Shown here: positions 18,240-25,873 of the stretch, one piece after another
How positions within the stretch are numbered: the stretch's first letter is position 1
Layout: each line of letters opens with the position of its first letter
Assembly: GCA_002410065.1 (NCBI GenBank)
Contig: DHQB01000020.1
Coordinates: 62,001-126,000, forward strand
DNA from: Bacteroidales bacterium UBA5349
GTDB taxonomy: Bacteria; Bacteroidota; Bacteroidia; Bacteroidales; Tenuifilaceae
Direction of reading: 5' to 3'
DNA length: 64,000 bases
Position numbers and translations under genes: made by a program
Notes under the pieces: model-generated
The model's input: the letters and a program-made list of their open reading frames with translations, nothing else
Databases searched by the model: none
What the model was told of the DNA's origin: nothing

Positions 18240-18965
18240 TTACTTCCTTTTCTTGCGTGCGGCTCCACGGGGTGGTCTTGCGTTTCCGCGAGATGGCTCC
18301 GATCCTGTGCTTTTACCTACGTTAGGTGAAAGATCAGGCTTTCCGTAAACTTCGCCGTTGCAAATCCATACCTTAATGCCAATCAAACCTACCTTAGTAA
18401 GTGCTTCGCCTAATGCGTAGTCAATATCGGCACGGAAGGTGTGAAGAGGAATTCTTCCTTCTTTATACGTTTCGGAACGAGCCATTTCAGCACCTCCTAC
18501 ACGTCCTGATATCTGCACCTTAATACCCTCTGCTCCCATTCTAATGGTAGAGGCAATGGCCATCTTAATGGCTCTGCGGTGTGAGATGCGTCCTTCGAGC
18601 TGGCGAGCGATATTATTTGCTACAATCGTAGCATCAATTTCGGGTCGCTTAATCTCAAAGATATTGATTTGTATCTCTTTGTTGGTAATATTCTTAAGTT
18701 CTTCTTTAAGTTTATCAACCTCTTGTCCGCCTTTACCAATGATGATTCCAGGACGTGCTGTATGTACGGTAACGGTGATTAGCTTTAGCGTGCGCTCAAT
18801 CACAATTTTCGATACACTCGCTTTAGCAAGCCTAGCATTAAGATACTCGCGAATCTTACTGTCCTCCACTAGCTTTTGGGCGTAATGGTTTCCACCGTAC
18901 CAATTAGAGTCCCATCCTTTAATGATACCTAACCGGTTTGAAATTGGATTAACTTTCTGTCCCAT
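18240..18965 (-). CDS. rpsC: 30S ribosomal protein S3
   Basis: 241 residues. The KH domain has the GXXG loop IIGKGGQE, and the C-terminal domain contains GRVGGAEMARSETYKEGR. A basic Pro/Arg tail (RGNARPPRGAARKKRK) closes the protein. S3 lines the mRNA-entry channel. Its ATG touches the rplV stop. Confidence 0.98.
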   Translation of the reverse strand: MGQKVNPISNRLGIIKGWDSNWYGGNHYAQKLVEDSKIREYLNARLAKASVSKIVIERTLKLITVTVHTARPGIIIGKGGQEVDKLKEELKNITNKEIQINIFEIKRPEIDATIVANNIARQLEGRISHRRAIKMAIASTIRMGAEGIKVQISGRVGGAEMARSETYKEGRIPLHTFRADIDYALGEALTKVGLIGIKVWICNGEVYGKPDLSPNVGKSTGSEPSRGNARPPRGAARKKRK

Positions 18966-19387
18966 TAGCTCTGAGTATTTTGAGTTTCGTTAGTAACTGC
19001 GCTGTCTAGAACAACGGTAACGTGGTTAGAACGCTTCCTTATCCTATGGGCACGCCCTTGAGGAGCTGTTCTAATGCGTTTAAGCATGCGCCCTTCATCA
19101 ACAAAAATTTCTTTTACATAAAGGTTTGCATCTTCAATGCGAACACCTACATTCTTGGCTTGCCAATTGGCAAGTGCTGATAGTAGGAGCTTTTGTACTT
19201 TGATGGCGCCATCCTTTGGGGTATACCTAAGGATATCAATAGCGTTGTTAACTTGCTTTCCGCGAACCAAATCAACAACCAAGCGCATTTTTCGAGGTGA
19301 AGTTGGGCAATTACGAAGTATAGCGAAAGCTTTGCTCTTCTTTTCCTCTTTTATTTTTTCTGCTCTTATACGTTTTCTTGCACCCAT
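18965..19387 (-). CDS. rplV: 50S ribosomal protein L22
   Basis: 140 residues. The central AILRNCPTSPRKMRLVVDLVRGK and the tunnel beta-hairpin RIRTAPQGRAHRIRKR are conserved. L22 narrows the exit tunnel and is a site of macrolide resistance; the hairpin appears intact. Confidence 0.98.
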   Translation of the reverse strand: MGARKRIRAEKIKEEKKSKAFAILRNCPTSPRKMRLVVDLVRGKQVNNAIDILRYTPKDGAIKVQKLLLSALANWQAKNVGVRIEDANLYVKEIFVDEGRMLKRIRTAPQGRAHRIRKRSNHVTVVLDSAVTNETQNTQS

Positions 19388-19412
19388 TATTTCTTGGTTT
19401 AAGATCTATTTA

Positions 19413-19682
19413 CTATTTCTTCTTACTTCCGGCATGGCCACGGAATGTTCGCGTTGGAGCAAATTCTCCCAGCTTATGACCTACCATATTCTCTGTAACA
19501 TATACGGGGATAAACTTATTCCCATTATGTACAGCGATAGTGTGACCAACAAAGTCCGGTGAGATCATTGAAGCTCTCGACCAGGTTTTAACAACCTGTT
19601 TTTTGTTGGCGGTATTCTGTTCGAGAATTCGTCTCTCCAACTTGTACGCTATATATGGACCTTTTTTTAATGAACGACTCAT
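19413..19682 (-). CDS. rpsS: 30S ribosomal protein S19
   Basis: 89 residues. MSRSLKKGPYIAYKL and GHKLGEFAPTRTFRGHAG are S19 signatures. It lies in the head of the small subunit next to S13. Confidence 0.98.
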   Translation of the reverse strand: MSRSLKKGPYIAYKLERRILEQNTANKKQVVKTWSRASMISPDFVGHTIAVHNGNKFIPVYVTENMVGHKLGEFAPTRTFRGHAGSKKK

Positions 19683-19700
19683 AGTTCAGTGATTTTCAGA

Positions 19701-20525
19701 TTACTTTTTCCTGCGTTCAACAATAAACTTGCTCGACAGATTTTTCTTTGAGCGAGTCTTATAGCCCTTAGCAGGTATACCTTTGCGTGAGCGAGGATGT
19801 CCTCCACTAGCACGACCTTCACCACCACCCATTGGGTGATCAACGGGGTTCATTACCACACCGCGAACTCTTGGTCGGCGACCAAGCCAGCGTGAGCGGC
19901 CTGCTTTACCCGAACGTGTAAGCGCGTGATCGGAGTTTGATACGGTACCTACTGTAGCTTTGCAGCTAGTTAATACCATCCTAATCTCTCCACTGGGTAA
20001 CTTCAGAACAGCATAATTACCCTCGCGGGCAAGAAGCTGAGCATAAGATCCTGCACTACGTGCCATTATACCACCTTGTCCTGGTTTTAGCTCAATATTG
20101 TGAACTATTGTTCCAAGAGGAATTTCCGATAGGTACAATGTGTTGCCTAATTCAGGGACAACTCCTTTACCCGACATAATAGTCTGGCCTACCTTGAGGC
20201 CAGTAGGTGCAATGATGTAGCGTTTTTCGCCATCAGCATATACAACTAAAGCAATGCGAGCAGTACGATTAGGATCGTACTCAATGGTTTTCACAATAGC
20301 AGCCACACCATCGCGATTGCGCGCAAAGTCTATTAACCTGTAACGACGTTTATGCCCACCACCCAAGTAACGCATAGTCATTTTTCCGGTATTATTCCGT
20401 CCGCCTGACTTTTTAATGGGGGCTAGTAACGATTTCTCAGGTGTAGTAGTTGTTATGTCGTCAAATACACCTATAATTTTATGCCTTTGACCTGGGGTAA
20501 CAGGTTTTAGTTTTCTTACAGCCAT
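19701..20525 (-). CDS. rplB: 50S ribosomal protein L2
   Basis: 274 residues. Conserved GGGHKRRYRLIDFARN and the C-terminal VDHPMGGGEGRASGGHPRS, which includes the His implicated in peptidyl-transferase-centre assembly. It directly follows rplW. Confidence 0.99.
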   Translation of the reverse strand: MAVRKLKPVTPGQRHKIIGVFDDITTTTPEKSLLAPIKKSGGRNNTGKMTMRYLGGGHKRRYRLIDFARNRDGVAAIVKTIEYDPNRTARIALVVYADGEKRYIIAPTGLKVGQTIMSGKGVVPELGNTLYLSEIPLGTIVHNIELKPGQGGIMARSAGSYAQLLAREGNYAVLKLPSGEIRMVLTSCKATVGTVSNSDHALTRSGKAGRSRWLGRRPRVRGVVMNPVDHPMGGGEGRASGGHPRSRKGIPAKGYKTRSKKNLSSKFIVERRKK

Positions 20526-20530
20526 TTTAC

Positions 20531-20821
20531 TTAAATGTTGCTAAAAAAATCAATCTGTTCACCTTTTTTAAGCGTTACGATTGCTTTTTTAAAGTTATTA
20601 GTACGTCCTGCGATCATACCAGCTTTGGTATAGCGCGACTTACGCTTCCCTCCGTAACGCATTGTATTTACTTCCTTTACAGTTACTCCGTAAAGTTCTT
20701 CAACTGCTTGTTTCACCTGTAACCGATTAGCGTTGATATCAACGATAAAACCGAAGCGATTTAATTTTTCGCTTAGCTTTTCCATTTTCTCGGTTACCAC
20801 TGGTTTAATAATAATATTCAT
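20531..20821 (-). CDS. rplW: 50S ribosomal protein L23
   Basis: 96 residues. IIKPVVTEKMEKLSEKLNRFGFIV and VKEVNTMRYGGKRK identify L23, which surrounds the tunnel exit and recruits trigger factor and SRP. Confidence 0.98.
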   Translation of the reverse strand: MNIIIKPVVTEKMEKLSEKLNRFGFIVDINANRLQVKQAVEELYGVTVKEVNTMRYGGKRKSRYTKAGMIAGRTNNFKKAIVTLKKGEQIDFFSNI

Positions 20822-20832
20822 GGCTACAGGGG

Positions 20833-21465
20833 TTAAGCTATTTTAAACATCTTGTTCAAAACATCTATTGAACTCTCTACTAGAACAAGTGTACCTGCAT
20901 TCATAATATCATATGTACTTATATTAGAAGCAGTTATTACTCTTTGCTTTTGTAAGTTCCTGGTTGACAAATATATATTTTTATTTGGTTCACTCAGAAC
21001 AAATACAGATTTTTTGTTAGCTAGGTTCAAGTTCTTGCAGATGTTTACAATCTCATTTGTTTTAGGTACTTCAAAGTTGAAGTCTTCCAAAACAAGGATT
21101 GAGTTATTCTTGGCTTTATACGCAAGGGCACTTTTTCGGGCTAGTTGCTTTAACTTTTTATTAAGTTTAAAGCTATAGTCGCGAGGTACTGGTCCAAATA
21201 CGCGTCCGCCTCCACGGAATAAGGGTGACTTAATAGAGCCAGCTCTCGCTGTTCCAGTACCCTTTTGCTTTTTAATTTTCCTAGTACTTCCAGCAATCTC
21301 TGCACGTTGCTTTGACTTATGAGTACCTTGTCTTTGGTTGGCAAGATATTGCTTAACGTCAAGGTAAATAGCATGATCGTTTGGTTGGATACCAAAAATC
21401 TCATCATTGAGATCAACTTTTCTCCCAGTATCCTTTCCTGTTGTATTCAGTACGTTGATTTCCAT
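20833..21465 (-). CDS. rplD: 50S ribosomal protein L4
   Basis: 210 residues. The extended tunnel loop contains KQKGTGTARAGSIKSPLFRGGG. The fold and length are normal. In E. coli L4 regulates its own operon; no equivalent leader was recognised here. Overlaps the rplC stop by one base. Confidence 0.98.
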   Translation of the reverse strand: MEINVLNTTGKDTGRKVDLNDEIFGIQPNDHAIYLDVKQYLANQRQGTHKSKQRAEIAGSTRKIKKQKGTGTARAGSIKSPLFRGGGRVFGPVPRDYSFKLNKKLKQLARKSALAYKAKNNSILVLEDFNFEVPKTNEIVNICKNLNLANKKSVFVLSEPNKNIYLSTRNLQKQRVITASNISTYDIMNAGTLVLVESSIDVLNKMFKIA

Positions 21466-22082
21466 TACTTCTCAATGATTAAATATGAACCCTTAGGACC
21501 GGGTATTGAACCCTTTACTATAAGTAGGTTATTCTCGGGGATTACCTTAATAAGGCGAAGATTAATAACCTTAACTGCCTCACCACCAGTTCTACCGGCC
21601 ATGCGCATTCCCTTAAAAACTCTACTTGGATAAGAACTTGCTCCTATTGATCCAGGTGCACGTAAGCGATTGTGTTGACCATGTGTTGTACCACCCACAC
21701 CACTAAATCCATAGCGTTTAACTACGCCTTGGAATCCCTTACCTTTAGTAATGCCTGTTACATCAATCCACCTATCCTCTAGAAAGATCTCTGATGTTAT
21801 CACATCGCCTAACTGGTACTCATTCTTCCAATCCTTAATCTCCACAACTTTACGTTTAGGAGATGTTTTGGCTTTTTGAAAGTGACCAAGCATAGGCTTG
21901 CTGGTATGTTTTTCCTTTTTATCGTCAAAGGCAAGTTGTAGCGACGAATAACCATCGGTTTCTACTGTTCTTACCTGTGTAACAACGCATGGACCAGCTT
22001 CGATAACAGTGCATGGTATATTTTTACCATCAGCACTGAAAACGGAAGTCATTCCGATTTTTTTTCCAATTAATCCTGGCAT
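21465..22082 (-). CDS. rplC: 50S ribosomal protein L3
   Basis: 205 residues. MPGLIGKKIGMTSVF and GKGFQGVVKRYGFSG with THGQHNRLRAPGSIG, including the Gln region methylated by PrmB in some bacteria. First-assembling large-subunit protein. Confidence 0.98.
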   Translation of the reverse strand: MPGLIGKKIGMTSVFSADGKNIPCTVIEAGPCVVTQVRTVETDGYSSLQLAFDDKKEKHTSKPMLGHFQKAKTSPKRKVVEIKDWKNEYQLGDVITSEIFLEDRWIDVTGITKGKGFQGVVKRYGFSGVGGTTHGQHNRLRAPGSIGASSYPSRVFKGMRMAGRTGGEAVKVINLRLIKVIPENNLLIVKGSIPGPKGSYLIIEK

Positions 22083-22108
22083 CGTAATTACTAATTAATT
22101 TATCACAC

Positions 22109-22414
22109 TCATACTTTAATTTCTACTTCGACTCCACTGGGCAACTCGAGCTTCATTAGGGCATCGATTGTCTTTGGGGTGGAGCTGTAGATGTCGAGTA
22201 GTCTCTTGAAAGAGCTTAACTGAAATTGCTCTCTCGACTTCTTGTTCACAAACGTGGCTCGGTTCACAGTGAAGATGCGCTTGTGAGTAGGCAATGGTAT
22301 TGGACCATTAACTACTGCACCTGTTGCTTTAACAGTTTTCACAATCTTCTCGGCCGATTTGTCCACTAGGTTGTGATCGTAAGATTTCAACTTAATTCTG
22401 ATCTTTTGGCTCAT
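22109..22414 (-). CDS. rpsJ: 30S ribosomal protein S10
   Basis: 101 residues. KIRIKLKSYDHNLVDKSAEKI and VNGPIPLPTHKRIFTVNRA are S10 signatures. It follows fusA by 21 bp, so the str and S10 operons are joined; the tuf gene usually found between them in proteobacteria is absent. Confidence 0.98.
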   Translation of the reverse strand: MSQKIRIKLKSYDHNLVDKSAEKIVKTVKATGAVVNGPIPLPTHKRIFTVNRATFVNKKSREQFQLSSFKRLLDIYSSTPKTIDALMKLELPSGVEVEIKV

Positions 22415-22435
22415 TTTACAACAAATGGTAAATGA

Positions 22436-24553
22436 TTAATCGACTTCTTTAACTATTTTACCACTGGACTTTTCTACAACTTCCTTCGCAATGTTGGCAG
22501 GAACCTCAGCATAGTGTGAAAACTCCATTGATGAGGTAGCCCTTCCGGAGGTGAGCGTCCGTAGTACGGTTACATATCCAAATTGCTCGGATAATGGAAC
22601 CTTTGCTTTAATTACGCGAGCTACGCCTTTAGAATCCATGCTGGTAATTTGACCCCTTCGCTTATTTAAATCACCAATTACGTCGCCCATATAATCCTCG
22701 GGGGTAACAACCTCCACGGCCATAATAGGTTCAAGTAAAACTGGTTTTGCTTTGGGGGCTGCATGGCGAAACGCTTGGCGAGCCGCAATTTCAAATGAAA
22801 GAGCATCGGAGTCAACTGCGTGGAATGAACCGTCTCTTAGGGTTACCTTAAGATTAGTTAAGGCAAATCCTGCAAGAACACCATTCTTCATCGCTAACCC
22901 AAATCCTTTTTGTACAGATGGTACATATTCCTTAGGAATATTTCCGCCTTTAACCTCGTCAATAAACTGAAGACCACTAACACCTTCGTCAGCAGGTCCA
23001 ATTGTAAAGATGATATCAGCGAATTTACCCCTACCTCCTGTTTGCTTTTTGAACACTTCGCGGTGTTCAGTAGCTTGGGTGATAGCTTCTTTGTAAGCTA
23101 CCTGAGGAGCACCTTGGTTGATATCAACCTTGAACTCTCTCCTCAATCTATCAACAATAATTTCAAGGTGTAGCTCACCCATGCCGCTTATCACGGTTTG
23201 GCCGCTATCCTCGTCAGTATGAACCTGAAATGTAGGATCCTCTTCAGAAAGCTTGTTTAGTGCAACCCCAAGCTTTTCGAGGTCCTGTTGGGTTTTTGGT
23301 TCAACCGCCAGCCCAATTACAGGTTCGGGGAAGGTCATTGATTCAAGTAGAATTGGATGTTTCTCAATGCAAACAGTGTCGCCAGTTCTAAGATCTTTAA
23401 ATCCTACAGCAGCACAAATGTCTCCTGCATCGCAAAACTCAATTGGATTTTGCTTGTTAGAGTGCATTTGATAAAGACGGCTAATACGTTCCTTCTTGCC
23501 GCTGCGCATGTTAAAGATGTAACTACCACTTTCTAACTTGCCTGAGTAAACCCTAATAAAAGCGAGCCTTCCAACAAATGGGTCAGTGGCAATTTTAAAT
23601 GCTAACCCACAAAAAGGTTCATTTACATCAGGATTACGAAACAAGTCTTTCCCTGAATCGGGGTCTATTCCATGCACAGCGCCAATATCAAGCGGGCTAG
23701 GCATGAAATTAACAATAGCATCCAGCAAACGCTGAATACCCTTATTCTTAAATGAAGCACCGCAAAGCACTGGAACAATTGAAAGATTAATTGTTGCTTT
23801 GCGAATGGTTTCAAGAATTTCTTCCTTAGTAATAGAATCGGGATTATCGAAAAAGCGCTCTAGGAGATCATCATTATACTCTGCCACGGCCTCGATGAGT
23901 TTTTCCCGCCATTCGTTTACTTCGTCAACCATTTCTGAGGGTACTTCCTCGTAACGGTATTGCGTAGTTTGGGTTTTAGCATCTTCATACCAAACAATCG
24001 CTCTATTTTCAATTAAATCAACAACGCCTTTAAAGTTCTCTTCGGCTCCAATGGGTAACTGAATAGGTATTGGCTTTGCGCCAAGCATTTCCTTTATTTG
24101 TTGAACAACAGAAAGAAAATCAGCACCCGTTCTATCCATTTTATTGATGAAAGCCAATCGAGGAACGCGATATTTATCTGCCTGTCTCCAAACAGTTTCA
24201 CTTTGAGGCTCTACGCCTCCTACAGCACAAAAAACTGCAACTGCCCCGTCTAATACTCTTAACGAGCGCTCTACCTCTACAGTAAAGTCAACGTGGCCAG
24301 GTGTATCAATAATATTAACCTGATATAAATGCTCGTTGTAGTTCCAAAAAGTTGTTGTTGCGGCAGATGTAATGGTAATTCCCCTCTCCTGCTCCTGAAC
24401 CATCCAGTCCATAGTAGCAGCGCCATCATGTGTTTCCCCTATCTTATGTGTCTTACCCGTATAGTAAAGTATACGTTCCGATGTTGTTGTTTTACCAGCA
24501 TCAATATGGGCCATAATCCCAATGTTACGGGTAAATTTTAAATCTCTGCTCAT
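22436..24553 (-). CDS. fusA: Elongation factor G (canonical)
   Basis: 705 residues from the ATG at 24553; a TTG one codon upstream is a less likely start. It is the translocase GTPase. All G motifs are intact: AHIDAGKTT (G1), RGITI (G2), DTPGHVDF (G3, with the catalytic His), NKMD (G4). Domains II-V follow, with domain IV GGRGKFADI. It makes a useful contrast with the paralog at 25874-28030, which has lost the G3 histidine. Confidence 0.99.
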   Translation of the reverse strand: MSRDLKFTRNIGIMAHIDAGKTTTSERILYYTGKTHKIGETHDGAATMDWMVQEQERGITITSAATTTFWNYNEHLYQVNIIDTPGHVDFTVEVERSLRVLDGAVAVFCAVGGVEPQSETVWRQADKYRVPRLAFINKMDRTGADFLSVVQQIKEMLGAKPIPIQLPIGAEENFKGVVDLIENRAIVWYEDAKTQTTQYRYEEVPSEMVDEVNEWREKLIEAVAEYNDDLLERFFDNPDSITKEEILETIRKATINLSIVPVLCGASFKNKGIQRLLDAIVNFMPSPLDIGAVHGIDPDSGKDLFRNPDVNEPFCGLAFKIATDPFVGRLAFIRVYSGKLESGSYIFNMRSGKKERISRLYQMHSNKQNPIEFCDAGDICAAVGFKDLRTGDTVCIEKHPILLESMTFPEPVIGLAVEPKTQQDLEKLGVALNKLSEEDPTFQVHTDEDSGQTVISGMGELHLEIIVDRLRREFKVDINQGAPQVAYKEAITQATEHREVFKKQTGGRGKFADIIFTIGPADEGVSGLQFIDEVKGGNIPKEYVPSVQKGFGLAMKNGVLAGFALTNLKVTLRDGSFHAVDSDALSFEIAARQAFRHAAPKAKPVLLEPIMAVEVVTPEDYMGDVIGDLNKRRGQITSMDSKGVARVIKAKVPLSEQFGYVTVLRTLTSGRATSSMEFSHYAEVPANIAKEVVEKSSGKIVKEVD

Positions 24554-24604
24554 CAAGTAGCTTTCTCTATGTGTATGTATATAGGTTTAAAACTTAACCT
24601 ATTA

Positions 24605-25081
24605 TTAAAAACGGAAATGTGCGAAGGCCTTATTCGCTTCTGCCATACGGTGCATATCCTCCTTACGCTTGTAAGCTGCGCCCTCCTCATTGTATGCTCC
24701 AATAATCTCAGCTGCTAACTTTTCGCTCATCCCTTTTCCTGAACGCTTCCGTGAAAACAGAATCATGTTCTTCATCGCAATAGAAATCTTACGATCGGGA
24801 CGTACCTCCATGGGTACCTGAAAAGTAGCACCACCCACTCGACGGCTTTTAACCTCAACCTGGGGGGTAATGTTTTCAATAGCCTTCTTCCATATATCTA
24901 GAGGGCTCTTCTCTTCATCCTTCATCTTTTTGCCTACAATTTCGAGGGCGTCGTAAAAGATGTTGAATGCGATACTCTTCTTCCCGCTATACATCATATT
25001 GTTCACAAAACGTGTAACATATGGGTCCTGAAATTTAGGATCGGGTAAAAGTATCCTCTTCTTTGGTTTTGTTTTTCTCAT
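24605..25081 (-). CDS. rpsG: 30S ribosomal protein S7
   Basis: 158 residues. Starts MRKTKPKKRILLPDPKF and contains RRVGGATFQVPMEVRPDRK, typical S7. It organises the 3' domain of 16S rRNA next to the E site. It sits between rpsL and fusA as in the str operon. Confidence 0.98.
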   Translation of the reverse strand: MRKTKPKKRILLPDPKFQDPYVTRFVNNMMYSGKKSIAFNIFYDALEIVGKKMKDEEKSPLDIWKKAIENITPQVEVKSRRVGGATFQVPMEVRPDRKISIAMKNMILFSRKRSGKGMSEKLAAEIIGAYNEEGAAYKRKEDMHRMAEANKAFAHFRF

Positions 25082-25107
25082 TTTTAAACGGTCAGCTTAA
25101 ATAATAA

Positions 25108-25488
25108 TTAACTCTTTTTCTTAGGTCTCTTGGTTCCATACTTAGAGCGGCGCTGTGTGCGACCTTCAACTCCAGATGCATCAAGGGTACCTCTGATTAG
25201 GTGATAACGAACACCGGGTAAATCTTTAACCCTACCCCCACGGATAAGCACGATTGAGTGCTCCTGCAGGTTGTGTCCTTCGCCAGGAATGTATGCGTTT
25301 ACCTCGTTCCCGTTGGTAAGTCTTACCCTGGCAACCTTCCTCATTGCTGAGTTAGGTTTCTTGGGTGTAGTGGTGTACACACGTACACATACCCCACGAC
25401 GCTGAGGACATGAATCGAGAGCTGGAGACTTGCTCTTCTCTACAATTTTAGTCCTTCCTTTTCTCACTAATTGTTGAATAGTAGGCAT
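25108..25488 (-). CDS. rpsL: 30S ribosomal protein S12
   Basis: 126 residues, first gene of the supercluster. TIQQLVRKGR, the TTPKKPNSAMRK loop and the GGRVKDLPGVRYHLIRG loop are present. The Lys residues whose mutation gives streptomycin resistance are unmutated, so the encoded ribosome should have the sensitive S12 form. Confidence 0.99.
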   Translation of the reverse strand: MPTIQQLVRKGRTKIVEKSKSPALDSCPQRRGVCVRVYTTTPKKPNSAMRKVARVRLTNGNEVNAYIPGEGHNLQEHSIVLIRGGRVKDLPGVRYHLIRGTLDASGVEGRTQRRSKYGTKRPKKKS

Positions 25489-25534
25489 ATATACTTCAAA
25501 GTTTAATTAAAAAGTCTCTCTATAAAATGGGTTG

Positions 25535-25564
25535 CAAAGGTATTCTTTTTTATTAAACACCAAA
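25535..25564 (-). promoter_or_regulatory. Promoter P1 of the rpsL supercluster
   Basis: On the minus strand: TTTG (25564-25561), 18 bp, TACCTTTG (25542-25535). Both boxes match the Bacteroidota -33/-7 consensus. The expected transcript start lies about 40 bp before the rpsL ATG. Confidence 0.8.
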
Positions 25565-25621
25565 ACATTTAATCCCATTTTTATTGTTTATTAGCGGTTT
25601 ACTACGTTAAAAATGCGGGCG

Positions 25622-25653
25622 CAAAGTTAGAAATACCATTTAACAATTCCAAA
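25622..25653 (-). promoter_or_regulatory. Promoter P2 of the rpsL supercluster
   Basis: On the minus strand: TTTG (25653-25650), 20 bp, TAACTTTG (25629-25622). It is a second perfect box pair about 87 bp upstream of P1, so the supercluster probably has tandem promoters. Confidence 0.7.
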
Positions 25654-25763
25654 GGTTTTTATTATTACTTAATGGGTTTGGGTGATTTTTTTTGCTAATT
25701 TATATTTGATAAACTTTATTTTCAATTTCAATAAAAACTATGAATAGTTATCTGCAATGAAAA

Positions 25764-25793
25764 TTTGTTTAAATCAAATTTTTAGTATTTTTG
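25764..25793 (+). promoter_or_regulatory. Promoter of the EF-G paralog
   Basis: TTTG (25764-25767), 18 bp, TATTTTTG (25786-25793), matching the Bacteroidota consensus. The predicted start leaves a 5' leader of roughly 70 nt before the ATG at 25874. Confidence 0.65.
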
Positions 25794-25873
25794 AAGGCTT
25801 TTTAAATTAAAAGTTATGTCAGCACAGTATGCTGATAGCCCAATATTGTTAAACAGCAGTAAAGATAAGCTAC

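Larger units (their letters stand above)
25489..25873. other. 385-bp divergent regulatory region between rpsL and the EF-G paralog
   Basis: No gene is seen here. It carries two minus-strand promoters towards rpsL and one plus-strand promoter towards the EF-G paralog (listed separately). The central part (25660-25760) is very AT-rich. An ATG at 25816 opens a short frame that runs out of frame into the EF-G paralog and is not considered a gene. Confidence 0.7.
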
